The notes under the pieces are model-generated. The model ran no database searches. It saw nothing but the letters and a program-made list of their open reading frames with translations, and was not told the DNA's origin. From Epichloe hybrida (Eukaryota > Ascomycota > Sordariomycetes > Hypocreales > Clavicipitaceae), in the NCBI GenBank assembly GCA_019022495.1, contig JAFEKR010000002.1, forward strand, positions 3,720,001 through 3,784,000: a stretch of 64,000 nt of DNA. The letters are read 5' to 3'. Made by a program: the position numbers and the translations under genes. This document shows, in pieces, positions 49,350-60,999 of this stretch. How positions within the stretch are numbered: position 1 is the stretch's first letter; each line of letters begins with the position of its first letter.

Positions 49350-49837
49350 TGGATTTTGCGGTTTAGCCCATGAAAATTTGCTGAATCACCTTGAAGCCAT
49401 CTACGTGCTCCGAGAATGCATGCATATCACTCCGAATCTTCTTCAGAACAAGTCGCTGTAGCCAGCTTTGCAATTTCTTCAGAATCACCCATCTTGACAA
49501 CACGCCCATCCTGTACCCACGCCACCTCATTTTGACCGCGGCGCATTCTCTCGCCCAAAACACTTATCCTATGCGCAACAATCACAGTAGTATCCCCTTC
49601 GTCAGAAAACTCTCTTTCCAAAATGTCATGGATTCTTGCGTCTGTCGATGGATCCAAGGAGGGCATTGCCTCATCCAAAACGAGAATTGGTCTCAGGGAT
49701 TGCGCACCCTCTGCGTCTCTATGATGTAGGCCTTGACTCAAGATACTCTGCTTCGCCATCGCCCGCGCCATCGCTGCCAGCTGCAGCTCACCTATCGATA
49801 GGGACTGCAGCTTATTCAAAGGTTGTGATAGAATATC

Positions 49838-49838
49838 C

Positions 49839-49869
<31 letters not shown>
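49838..49869. repeat. (ATC)n microsatellite in the ABC pseudogene
   Basis: About ten ATC units read as poly-Asp or poly-Met on the minus strand, at the point where two NBD2 frames overlap out of phase. Confidence 0.85.
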
Positions 49870-50389
49870 TGTTTGTTGGCGATTCACTCGGCCAGCCACC
49901 CCCAAATCCCAACACTTCTCGAGCGCATCGCGAAGCAACTGTCGTGAGGCTAGAGAATCCGGATCCAAGTTGAAGCTTAGCGTTGCATCAGGCAGGAGAA
50001 AGGGCTCTTGGGGAACTGTGACGAAGGCACGACTTCGAATGTGGTTACAGGGGATGTGGGAGAGGACTTGTTCATCAATGTCCACGGTGCCTGAACTCTC
50101 GATTAATCGCTCGAGGCCGAGAATCACGGTACTCCTTGCCCCTGCGCCAGAAAATAAATTCGTGCTGGTCAGCAAATGTCCCTAGAGTTTGGTGTTGACA
50201 CGAGTCATACCTGCCCAATCGGCCACAAACCACAAGCTTCTGATCCTCTTCTATATGCAGGTTGACATAGTTGAGAATCTTGTTCTCTTCGCTACAACAT
50301 GCGTGAGAAGTTTATCAGCGCTAACAATATCCAAATTTTGGAGAGACTCACTTATAGCTAGCACTAAAGTTGGTCATCTTCTTTCGTCG

Positions 50390-50725
50390 AAAACAACGAA
50401 AATAAGAGCCGATAGCCACCACAGAGACAGGTCTAACTAAATCTGGAAAACTTACCCCAGGAAAGGTAACTAAGGCTCTAGTAAGACCACAGGAAGTCGA
50501 ACGCAACGGGAAGAACACATCTTAAAATCCTAATCAAGTTTAACGACACGGGCAAGAGCCACTAAATCTGCCTTAATACGGGAACATCGTTAATCCTAGG
50601 ATAGCATGCGCTACTAAGATTACTAGGCATCACATCCGCCGTAAGCATAAACTATATAGTAATCTTAGTGCTACGCGCTATTACTAGCATATAGAAATCA
50701 AAAGTTACTATTTTAGTAACAAAAA
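50390..50725. other. unidentified insert in the ABC pseudogene
   Basis: About 330 bp between the membrane domain and NBD2 match neither. Near 50,607-50,684 it has a hairpin with arms GCGCTACTAAGATTACTA and a partner TAGTAATCTTAG ... CGCGC. It may be a MITE remnant. Confidence 0.45.
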
Positions 50726-51935
50726 AGGATGATTGGTCAGGCATCCCTTCTCTGGCCACGATGCCTCAGGGACATGGTCCTCACCCGGCTTGTATTTGCC
50801 ACGAGAATTAGATTCAGCGACACGCCAATGTTGGCTTCGGATCTCGCGCTCCGCCGGGTCCTTGCAATGACGACTATACGGACGGCGATGCAGCTGACGA
50901 TGAGGTTGAGCATGAGGGACAGCCAGCGTTGGAGGGAAAAGAGAGCATAGCATGGCCGGATCGAGAGTTCGAGGTTGTCGAGGTTCCTTTTGGTGGATGC
51001 GGATGTCCATTCGAATGCTCGGATGGATAAGACACCGTCTGCCTTTGTTTTTGCCAGCTTGTGTTTCTTTCCTTTTGCTGTGTGTGTGTGCGGATGTGAC
51101 CTCGAAACATTGAGAAATATAATTTGGAAAAACTTACGGTCTCGAGAAACCACGAATACAGAGCCGAGTGAAACCCAAGCTCCAGAACTCGAAGCTGCCG
51201 TGAGGTTTGGAGGTATACCTTCTGGATAAAGTAGACGAGAATGATACAGACGGGAAGAGCAATAAGCCATTGTCTTTGAACTTGCATCAGAAGGATCAAC
51301 TGACCGATCATTTTGAAGATTTCTACCCATTTTCAGCTTTGTTCCATAACTTTAGTGTTTGTTCCCGGAACTTACGGGCAGCCAGAGCCATTAGAGATGA
51401 CGGTAGTTGTCGGTCTACTAAAGAGATATCTTGACTGAATTTAGTAGAAACTAAGCACAGAATGTCACAAAGAAAAGTCGGCCGAGGCATACCTGTTGAG
51501 AATGACACCAACATCTGTTGACGAAAAGTACATAAATGGAGCCCTATGACGATTAGATCATGCTCATATCATGAGGAGCAATAAGTACCGCACGACGTAC
51601 GTGATGATCGTATTCAGCAGAGACTCATGCAGTTGACGACCTGACCGTGGCACTAACAGGATCTAAGTACACCTAACGACATCAATTAGGTAGCACACTT
51701 CACATGGAGATTTATGAAATAACCGACCACATCATAGTGCTGGTGCTTGCCCACGCCATGAACGCCAGGAGAATATACCCAGCGATGTAAATGACCGAGC
51801 TATCCCCGTCACTCTGTCCACAGCTTGAACCAATATGTTTGGAACGTTTGGAACATAGAGTACAGGATCGTGCATCCTATCAGGAGTGAAAAGTTGGCGA
51901 GGCCAACAGAACGGATATAATGTGCTGATTCTTGA

Positions 51936-53732
51936 GTAAGTCATTCGGGATCAGAATTGGGCAACACATGGACATAGGAAGAGACACTCCTCCGTGCATA
52001 TGTCACATTGTCATTCAAAACGGAAAGCTTGGTGGGCGAAGGCCATAATTATGGTCGCGTCATGACTTACTGCTTGAATGTGTCAAGCAAGGATGGGAGA
52101 GGCCTCAGAATGCCGAGCGCAAGAAAAAAATCACGAACACTCTCTGCATGTCACTTGCGAAGTTGAAAAGATGGCAACGACAGTGAGAGGCAGGTCATTC
52201 ATTGGCCAAACCACCCCCCCCCCCCCCCGTACGGTCCTGCCAGATTGGGACCAACATGACCAACATCGCGCTTGCGTTGGTTGGACGTCTTCAAGTGCTG
52301 CCTCAGGTGGCGTCTTCTGGCCGCGAACCCAGTTGTCGGCGAGTCAGGCTTGCTATCCGTACATTTACAATAATCGATATACATATTACACGTGAAAGAA
52401 TATACGAGGAAGATTCTTTGACGTATGCATCGGTATCGCCATCAATCATGATCTATCAGCCGCACCGGCCGGTGTCGACACCAGAATTTCTTTTTTTTCG
52501 TGTTATCTGGGCTCCAGATATGACCCACTTGAGACGGAGATCCGGCGAAGGGACCATCAAGCTCCCATTCGAGATAAGGCACAGCAATGCAGCAGTGCAG
52601 CAGTGCAGCGTAGGATTGGTCCCACGTCTACGGTTTCTTACACTTGGTAGTGCTCGCGTCGCTCTGCTGGGTTACATTGAACATGGAATGTGCCGAACAA
52701 ACGTGGAAGCTAGGGAGTACTGTCAATCGAATCTACAGAAGATGCAGCCTGAGCCTGAAATATTACAGGGGCGGCCTACTGGAAACGCCAACTGCGCGCC
52801 AACTGCGCGCCAACTGCCTGTGTCTTGGCCCCACTCTTGCATCAGGACAAGCCGATGGCGCTCACAGCCCAATGCACTGCAATCTGGTAAAAGTACCACT
52901 GATACCCCACTTCCACCCAGATGGAATGGGTCCAAAAGTCTTGGCCGCCGTGTGTGTTTTTTTTCTCTCTTCTTGGGCGAGTCGGGCGACCGCCGCGCCG
53001 TCATAATCCCCGTTGGTACCAGAAACTGCATTGCGTAGTCCGTAAATCCGTGCTTGTTGACGTCCCTCTCTTCCTCTCTTCCTCTCTTCTTCTCACATTC
53101 CCATTTCTCCTCCACCTCCATCAACGGGCTGGTTGTCATCGGGCACCCGCTCTTGCATCGCTTCTTCGCTTTGCCGCGAGCCGCACCTCTCCGGCAAACG
53201 ACCCTCATTCCGGTTTGCCAGACTGAGACACCCCACCTTAACCTTCTTCTTGTTTTGCTTTCCTGCCCGTCACCCGTCACTCCGAGGACCACCCATCATA
53301 CCCAGAGAGAGAAAGAGTAAATATTTATCCATCTCCGGCTCGAGACGGTGACGACACACGCGCCTGCATCGCGAAATTTGCATCTCAACTTTCCTTGTAT
53401 TTGCACGATATTACAAGACGTCTTCGACTTATTTCACCGCACCATCCGATTACCGGTCCAGACACGCGAGGAATCGTCCGACGCAGCTATTATCTGGGAG
53501 TGTACTTCTGACAAATCTTGTTTTACCTAAAGGCAGAAGTCGGTCTGTATGTATCCATCCCGTGTCATCTTCGGCTCAAGATCGATTGGCCATCGTCGAG
53601 TCAGCAGGACTTTACGGCCAACGCCCCCGAGCGAACAACGGTCGCGGTTTTTTATTTTCTCGCCCGGTCCGTGGACGTGATTCGACATAACGAGGGATTT
53701 TCAGTATCGGTTTTTGCAAAAAGAAAGAAAAG
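51936..53732. other. long promoter region of the antiporter gene
   Basis: About 1.8 kb includes a poly-C tract (52,213-52,228) and a CT-rich tract (53,063-53,125), common in fungal promoters. A 278-codon frame at 52202-53038 opens on the poly-C and looks artefactual. No gene is supported. Confidence 0.5.
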
Positions 53733-56700
53733 ATGGCGTGGGAACATCTCGACATCACCAAGCCGCACTTGGTGTACATCATCCTCGGCGGCTTCACCGC
53801 GCTATTCATGCTTTGCTCCACATTCATCAAGGAGCGCATGTATATCGGTGAGGCCACTGTGGCTACCTTGTGTGGTGTCATTTTCGGTCCTCATGCCGCC
53901 AATTTAATTGACCCCAACTCGTGGGGCAATACCGACATTGTCACCGTCGAGTTCTCTCGCATCGTTCTCGTCGTTCAATGTTTTGCCGTCGGCGTCGAAT
54001 TGCCCAAATTCTACATGGAGAGGCATTGGAAGTCGGTCGTCTTCCTCCTCGTTCCCGTCATGACGGCCGGCTGGCTCATCACAAGTCTCTTCATATGGTG
54101 GTTGATCCCGCCTCTGGATTGGCTCGAATCTCTAGTGGTTGCCGCCTGCGTCACTGCAACGGATCCCGTTTTGGCTTCATCCGTCGTCGGTAAAGGCAAA
54201 TTTGCAAAGCGAGTCCCCAAGCATTTGCGCGATCTTCTCTCGGCCGAGTCCGGCTGCAACGACGGCATGGCTTTCCCTTTTATCTATTTGTCCCTCTATC
54301 TCATTCAGTACAACCGAAACGCCAGTGACGTCAGCTTTCATTTCGTCGTTTACGTCGTTCTATACGAGTGCATCTTTGGCGCCATCTATGGCTTTCTCAT
54401 CGGCTATATAGCCCGCCATGGCATCAGATTCGCCGAATCCCGTGATCTGATTGATCGCGAAAGTTTTCTCGTCTTCTACTTCGTGGTAGCCCTCTTTTGC
54501 GCCGGCTCTGGTAGCATTTTGGGCATGGACGACCTGTTGGTCGGCTTCGCGGCCGGTGTCGGGTTTTCCAATGATGGATGGTTTGGCGAGAAGACGGAGG
54601 AATCCCACGTGTCCAACGTTATTGACTTGCTGCTCAACTTGGCATACTTTGTCTACTTTGGCACCATCATTCCCTGGGCGCAATTCAACGACGGTCAGTT
54701 TGGCATGGCCGCATGGCGTCTTGTTGTCATCGCCATTTTCGTGCTCCTTTTCCGACGTATTCCCATCATGATGATGCTCAAACCGTTCATACCGGACGTC
54801 AAGAATTGGAGAGAAGCCCTGTTTGCCGGCCATTTTGGTCCAATCGGGGTCGGCGCAATCTTTGTAGCCATTCTTGCGCGAGCCGAGCTTGAGCATCAAG
54901 AACCAGTACCACTCGGAGAACTGCCCCCGAAAGATGCTCCCCACTACAAGCTTCTTTATCTCGTGTGGCCGATTGTAACCTTTCTCGTCATTTCGTCCAT
55001 CCTCATCCACGGATCGTCCATTGCCGTCTTCACCCTTGGAAAGCGCATCAACACTTTGACACTGACCATGTCCTACACCCAAGCTCCCGAGGATGGACCT
55101 TCCTGGATGAACAGACTTCCCAGAATCTCGTCTCAGTCGAGGTCTATGGCCAAGACCATGTCCGAAGCATCCTTCGATAACCTGAAAGAGCCAGCATTTC
55201 CAGCTGGTACCCTTGCACCTCCTTCAAACTTGCTGCGTCGGCAACGTGACGAGGACGGTTACAGCCGGTCTGGAAGTCGTGCTTCTTCTCTTGTTTCGAG
55301 GAAGAGGAAGCACAAGAAGTGGGACGATGGAATAGGACCCGGCGGTCCTGTAAGTCAATCCGCAATATTTCCCAATCGACAATCACAAACGGAAGCATCT
55401 GACAAGGATCCCTCACCACCAACACGCGAGACTACCGATTCCACGAATTCGGAGGCTGAAGGGCCCACGGACAAGTCTGGTGAGAACGATGGACAGCCGC
55501 CACCTCAGGATGGTCGTTCGACTCATGTCAACATCTACGACGAAGGTGACCAGCTTGTGTTCGAAAACGATGACGGCGACGTGATTGATGTTGAGCCGAT
55601 CCCTGTCGCGGAGAAGGAACCTGAAAAAGACAAGGACGAGGACAAGACAAAAGGTCAAGGGAGCAAGCCAGTCAAGAGTGAAGAAGGTCAACCAACCTCG
55701 GTCTGGAAACTTGGAGGGCTTCGCCGCAGGATGAACGAGTATTACTCGTCCGAGCGGGAGAAGCGCAAAGACAAGGGCAAGAGCGACCGGCGACACGAGC
55801 CAGCCCGCGCCTACCAGTTCGGCAACGCCATCATTGTGGAAGACGAGGATGGCGAAGTTGTCAAGACATACGAGCTGCCGTCATCGAAACCCGAAACGCA
55901 AGAGAGCGATTTGATTGGCGCCAGTCTCAAATACCTTGGCCTTGGCACGCGTCGCCATGGTGGAAGGAATGCAGCAGCAGCAGCTGAGGAAGGCCAAGCT
56001 GGGCCCGATTCATCTGTCAAGCAGCCATTCAAGGCTGGCTGGGCGGGTTTCGGCCAGCGCGGAGAACAAGGCAGACGAAAGAACATGACTCAGCAGCAGG
56101 CACAGGCTGCCAATGACGATGACAAGAAGATCAGATTTACAATCGGTGGTGTCGGTCGGCGCATGACCAAGGAAGACTTCATCCGCGAAGTCCAGAAGCT
56201 CGATTCCGGTACGCGCAACGAAGTAGTCGACCGCTCTACAGCCTCCAACGCCCTCAAGTCCATTGCCAAGGAAGCCCCCCCGGTCGAGCCTCGGCCGGCG
56301 AGACCGCAGCAGAAGCAATCTCCGCCGCCGCCGCAACGACCCGTGCCCGTGATCCGCGAACAGCACAGCGGGAGCAGCAGCAACGGCGAAAGCAGCAGCA
56401 ACGGCGAAAGCAGCAGCACCGGAGCGAACCGTTCTGTCTCCATCTCGCCAACTCGCAAGCAGGACGAGATTGTTGAACCTCCTCGCGGGCGTACAGAAAA
56501 GGTACAAGACGATCAGAACGAAACCGCCGTGGAGCGTCGACGCCGTCTAGCCGTGCTGTCGAAGCAGAACGAAGCAAGCGGGCGCAATGGCGACAGTGGC
56601 GAGACTCCCGCCGAGCGACGCAGGCGGCAAGCGGCGCTCGGGATACATGCAGGCGGCTCTGCTGCCGAGGAGGACAGCGATAGCGAGGACGAAGGAACCG

Positions 56701-56759
56701 AGAGAGTTCCCCCGGCGAGACGAGGCATTCGCTTCGCTGAGCCACAGAGGGAAAACTAA
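53733..56759 (+). CDS. nha1: plasma-membrane Na+/H+ antiporter, Nha1 type
   Basis: A single intronless frame gives 1,008 residues, starting MAWEHLDITKPHLVYIILGG, which matches the typical start of fungal Nha1/Sod2 antiporters. The first 440 residues form the membrane domain with about 12 spans. TATDPVLASS (141-150) and ESGCNDGMAFPF (172-183) carry the acidic residues needed for cation exchange. The last 550 residues are a hydrophilic, acidic, low-complexity cytoplasmic tail with KKWDDGIGPGG and repeated ERRRRxAxL boxes near the end. It exports Na+ or K+ for H+ and serves salt and pH tolerance. Confidence 0.93.
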   Translation: MAWEHLDITKPHLVYIILGGFTALFMLCSTFIKERMYIGEATVATLCGVIFGPHAANLIDPNSWGNTDIVTVEFSRIVLVVQCFAVGVELPKFYMERHWKSVVFLLVPVMTAGWLITSLFIWWLIPPLDWLESLVVAACVTATDPVLASSVVGKGKFAKRVPKHLRDLLSAESGCNDGMAFPFIYLSLYLIQYNRNASDVSFHFVVYVVLYECIFGAIYGFLIGYIARHGIRFAESRDLIDRESFLVFYFVVALFCAGSGSILGMDDLLVGFAAGVGFSNDGWFGEKTEESHVSNVIDLLLNLAYFVYFGTIIPWAQFNDGQFGMAAWRLVVIAIFVLLFRRIPIMMMLKPFIPDVKNWREALFAGHFGPIGVGAIFVAILARAELEHQEPVPLGELPPKDAPHYKLLYLVWPIVTFLVISSILIHGSSIAVFTLGKRINTLTLTMSYTQAPEDGPSWMNRLPRISSQSRSMAKTMSEASFDNLKEPAFPAGTLAPPSNLLRRQRDEDGYSRSGSRASSLVSRKRKHKKWDDGIGPGGPVSQSAIFPNRQSQTEASDKDPSPPTRETTDSTNSEAEGPTDKSGENDGQPPPQDGRSTHVNIYDEGDQLVFENDDGDVIDVEPIPVAEKEPEKDKDEDKTKGQGSKPVKSEEGQPTSVWKLGGLRRRMNEYYSSEREKRKDKGKSDRRHEPARAYQFGNAIIVEDEDGEVVKTYELPSSKPETQESDLIGASLKYLGLGTRRHGGRNAAAAAEEGQAGPDSSVKQPFKAGWAGFGQRGEQGRRKNMTQQQAQAANDDDKKIRFTIGGVGRRMTKEDFIREVQKLDSGTRNEVVDRSTASNALKSIAKEAPPVEPRPARPQQKQSPPPPQRPVPVIREQHSGSSSNGESSSNGESSSTGANRSVSISPTRKQDEIVEPPRGRTEKVQDDQNETAVERRRRLAVLSKQNEASGRNGDSGETPAERRRRQAALGIHAGGSAAEEDSDSEDEGTERVPPARRGIRFAEPQREN

Positions 56760-57139
56760 AGAGGTGGATTATCTTTGATGTTTGTTTTTTTTCTTCTTCT
56801 TTTTTTCTGGGGTATTTAGGGGGTCTTCTTTCATGTATTTTATATCATGACATAACAATTCTGTATTGAAAAGTTAGAAAGAGCCGAAAAGTAGCCCAAA
56901 TTGGCGGCCATGGCCCCGCAAGTTTGATGATGAATGGAAACAGATTTGGCGGAAAAAAAAGGTTGACCAGATGAGGTGTAATGGGCAGCCAGAATTCGTC
57001 CAGTCGAAGCTCTTCTAGTGCTCTTCCTTCTAAATTATAGCAAAGGGGGTTGGTTATAGTAGTGCTGACGGCGGCGTGATCTGGTCCATTCCTACTGCCG
57101 GTCGCCGTGACATCAAACTGGGCCTCTTCACTTCGCCAG
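56760..57139. other. 3' region of the antiporter gene
   Basis: A T-rich stretch at 56,778-56,808 and AT-rich sequence follow the stop codon. No gene is seen. Confidence 0.4.
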
Positions 57140-58235
<1,096 letters not shown>

Positions 58236-58570
58236 ACATGCACTCGCGGTGAGGTAGACTCTAGACACGTAGACAAGAACAAATACATGATGTGATGAGC
58301 ACAAGGAACCGGGAGACGAATTGATGAGGGAAACTTGGGGTGCGCAGGCCTTGGAAATGAGTGACGCAAACTAGATACTGGGTAGGTGAGACACGGACAC
58401 TCGTACGACAAGGGAAATGCGACATGGAGAATATCACCAACATGTCTTCTCTCCATGCTTTAATATGTTACTCCTATTTAAAAGAAGAAGAAGAAGCATG
58501 GAGAAGAAGAAGAAGAAAAAGAAGCATTAACCCATTGAACCCCCCACCCATGCATGTCCCTATTCCCAAT
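58236..58570. other. intergenic with a GAAGAA-rich stretch
   Basis: A purine-rich GAAGAA stretch at 58,483-58,526 lies 3' of the next minus-strand gene. No gene is seen. Confidence 0.4.
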
Positions 58571-59014
58571 CTACAAGCACAGTCCCAGACAGTCCGCTCC
58601 TCCATTCGTGGGATCACAGCCATCCTCGGGCACATCATAGCAGTACAGCCCCTCGGGACAAACGGATCCAGCAATTCCCCCACACTGACGAGGCCTCTTG
58701 GGCATGCAAATGCCAGGAGCATCGCACGCGAGGCCACAGCCCTCCTCGGGCCGACGGGGATCGTCGCGACACTCGGCGCCGGCCTCGCAGGTGACGGGCC
58801 GGGGGCGCATCCCACCGCAAGCAGCGTACATGTTCTTGAAGCGGCAGGTTCCTCGGCAGCCATTAGGATCCGCGCAGTCGTCTGGCGAGTCGGGGGCGCA
58901 GCGCTGGTCGTAGGGACAAGGAGCAAGTTTGAGGCCGCATTGTTGTTGGCAGGATGCGAGGGGTGCGAAGCCCGCCGTTGTGAGGGCGAGGGCGAGAATG
59001 TATCGAGACAGCAT
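58571..59014 (-). CDS. small secreted cysteine-rich protein
   Basis: 147 residues from the ATG at 59014; an upstream in-frame ATG at 59173 would add 53 residues and hide the signal peptide. The predicted signal peptide is MLSRYILALALTTAGFAPLA with a cut near SCQQQ. The mature part has repeated modules of the form CGG...C..G..C.DDP....GC...C (CGGMRPRPVTCEAGAECRDD and CGGIAGSVCPEGLYCYDVP), ending GGADCLGLCL. The even cysteine spacing suggests many disulfides. Such proteins are common among secreted fungal proteins and candidate effectors, but no function can be claimed. A T-run at 59,060-59,079 lies just upstream. Confidence 0.8.
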   Translation of the reverse strand: MLSRYILALALTTAGFAPLASCQQQCGLKLAPCPYDQRCAPDSPDDCADPNGCRGTCRFKNMYAACGGMRPRPVTCEAGAECRDDPRRPEEGCGLACDAPGICMPKRPRQCGGIAGSVCPEGLYCYDVPEDGCDPTNGGADCLGLCL

Positions 59015-59621
59015 GTCGACAGGGGAGCTTGGGGAGATGTGATGATTTTCTTTTCTTTTTTTTCTTTTTTTTTTTTTTGGGAAGGGGGTTGGTTCTTCGA
59101 GGGACGGGACTTGTATTTGAAAGCTCAAGGCAAGGGAGGACTGGGTGACTTGTATACGAGAAGGGGTGAACAATCCTCACTCAGCTCCGATGAACTAACA
59201 TTCCAGACTTGGGAGAGAACTTCCATCTGTACTAGGCCAAAAAAAAAAAAATATATTTGTTCCTTGTTGAGCCCCTATTGTCTTGGTGAAGTTTGGGAAA
59301 AAAAAAAAAAAAATCCTCTCACGTTCCTGGGAACATGTGCCCTGCTCAGTTCTTTCAATTCACGACTGATGACCACTGATGCTAGCTTCCTGACTCCGCC
59401 GTCGTAAATACTACGTTCTTATGCCGTCATGAATGGTTCGTCGGCGCAGGCACGGAAGAATCGGAGCCGGTCTAGACGGGAAGGGAAGTCCCTCTCGTCG
59501 TAGAAAAGTGAGAAAATCGATAATGTCAACTTTGTCTCACAGAAAGTCACGCACGTGGGCTAAGATGGAAGGGCCGAGGCACGTGATGATGGCGACGGGT
59601 TTTCTGGTTGCCATTGTCGGT

Positions 59622-59658
<37 letters not shown>

Positions 59659-59835
59659 GGGGAATAATTGAGTCGTCAACCGTGTAAGCTAGAATTCGAC
59701 GTTGGCTTATTTGCCTGACGGCATTGCAAAGAGAACGAGTGAAGAATGAGACAGCTGCCTCGCCATGACAAGCAGAAAGATCTGGAAACCCTAGGAGAAT
59801 CTATGCTTCGCCCGTCATTGCCAATCACGCCAACC
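59015..59835. other. intergenic; poly-A runs and (TCAA)n
   Basis: Contains A-runs near 59,239-59,251 and 59,298-59,313, and a TCAA microsatellite at 59,622-59,658. An 84-codon frame over the microsatellite is not supported. Confidence 0.5.
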
Positions 59836-60943
59836 TTACAAGGCCGCTTCCTTCTGCGAAGATCCCATTTTGCCCGTGTTCCGGTCCATACTCAAAATCA
59901 GGGCGACTTGACTATTCAGTGCCACCAGCTCACCCGCCAGGTCACGAACCATGACTTGGATGTCTAATCTACCGTCCTTGATCTGCTTGGTCGTGATGCT
60001 CATGTTGAGCCATTCCACCCCTTCCTCCGGCAACAGCTTCTTGATTTCAAGATTGAGCACCACGGTTGCGAACCACAGCCTTCGGCGAGACTCTCTCCGC
60101 TTCGCCAGCGTCTCCGGGTCGTCTGGGCTGAAATACCCGGGGGGGGTGAAGAAGGCGAGAAAGTCCAAGGGAAACTTGTCCGTCACGTAGGGCAGCGTGG
60201 CCTGCGTGATCCTTTGGTTGCCCACGGCGCTTATCCAAACGTCGCACACGCCGGGGGTTAATGCTTCTTGGCTGGGGATGAGCATATTCCAGTTCGCGTA
60301 AGAGCCTTTTCTGATGGGATGATCGGGTTGGAAGGCGTCTTTCCACTTGCCGTCTGTGCCCTTTTTCTTGACAAGGTCGAAATCGGGGATGGCTGGCAGG
60401 GCCGCCGCAGAGTTTCTTTGATGGCCCGTGGGGAACGACGGGCCCGTGAACGCTTTCAGGTCAACTTGGGTGGTGTAGGCGAGGACTTTGCGCCGGGACG
60501 ATGAGGCCACAAACCAGGGCGCGTGGTCCAAAACGTCTCCTTGCCAGAGGGTGACATGTAGCGTAGAGATCTGTCGGCCCAGCTTGACCTCGTCGATCAC
60601 GATGATGCCGGGTCCTGCTGCGGTCTTGTTCGCGAACTCAAAGTGCGCGGTCAAGGTGTTTGGCTGGCCGCGCGAACCGAGATGGGCGTTGGCCGTGGCC
60701 AGCATGCATGATGCTGTGTAGCCTCCGTTGGGGACTGTTGCGGGTCTGGTTCAGCACTTATCCTGGTGTTGACCTTTGGAAGGGAAGGGTCGAGAGCATG
60801 TGAAGAAATCGAGTCATACCGGCTCCGATGCAAAAGTCGTTGTGGAGGTGAATTCTGTATGTGTGCGAGTCGAGCTTCTCAAATCGAGTGCCCTCGGCAA
60901 GGGACATGCGCGGGGGTGCAGTCGCTGCTTGACCTTGCGACAT
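59836..60943 (-). CDS. thioesterase-like (hot-dog fold) protein
   Basis: Two exons, 60820-60943 and 59836-60734, with an 85-nt intron (GTATGA...CAG), give 340 residues from MSQGQAATAPPRMSLAE. An upstream in-frame ATG (61063) would add a His-rich leader and translate a GTCTG tandem repeat, so it was not chosen. The sequence HTYRIHLHNDFCIGAVPNGG followed by YTASCMLATANAH fits the fungal thioesterase-like superfamily (acyl-CoA thioesterase fold, two hot-dog halves). FLAFFTPPG and LWFATVVLNLEIKKLLPE lie in the second half. It probably hydrolyses an acyl thioester in the cytosol; the substrate is unknown. Confidence 0.82.
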
Positions 60944-60954
60944 TGGCTGATTAT

Positions 60955-60999
60955 GTCTGGTCTGTCTGGTCTGTCTGGTCTGTCTGGTCTGTCTGGGGT
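60955..60999. repeat. 10-bp GTCTGTCTG-type tandem repeat
   Basis: GTCTGTCTGG units repeat about four to five times with a 10-bp period, 12 bp upstream of the chosen thioesterase start. Confidence 0.85.

Larger units (their letters stand above)
49427..51935 (-). pseudogene. 5'-truncated ABCC (MRP-type) transporter pseudogene
   Basis: On the minus strand only the second half of an ABCC transporter is found. Membrane-domain pieces are HYIRSVGLANFSLLIGC and SVIYIAGYILLAFMAWAS (near 51,930-51,735), RFSQDISLVDRQLPSSL-like (about 51,440), RQWLIALPVCIILVYFIQKV (about 51,270) and ATIRAFEW-like (about 51,010). NBD2 pieces are a degenerate Walker A GAGARST (Lys replaced by Arg), VPQEPFLLPDATLSFNLDP, signature LSIGELQ, Walker B ILVLDEAMPSLD and the H-loop VIVAHR. 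Frames break after FKLWTE, at a GAT microsatellite in NBD2 and at an insert of about 330 bp (50,390-50,725). The first membrane domain and NBD1 are missing, so a functional exporter is unlikely. Confidence 0.8.

Noticed and set aside
52202..53038. 278-codon frame upstream of the antiporter
   Set aside because: It opens through a poly-C tract, lacks family features and lies in a promoter-like region.
54360..55082. 240-codon minus-strand frame
   Set aside because: It is a shadow of the antiporter gene.
58361..59407. 348-codon plus-strand frame
   Set aside because: It is antisense to the Cys-rich secreted protein, which has a signal peptide and ordered cysteines; this frame includes T-run translations.
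59433..59687. 84-codon frame over the TCAA repeat
   Set aside because: Its tail is a translated microsatellite and the rest has no support.
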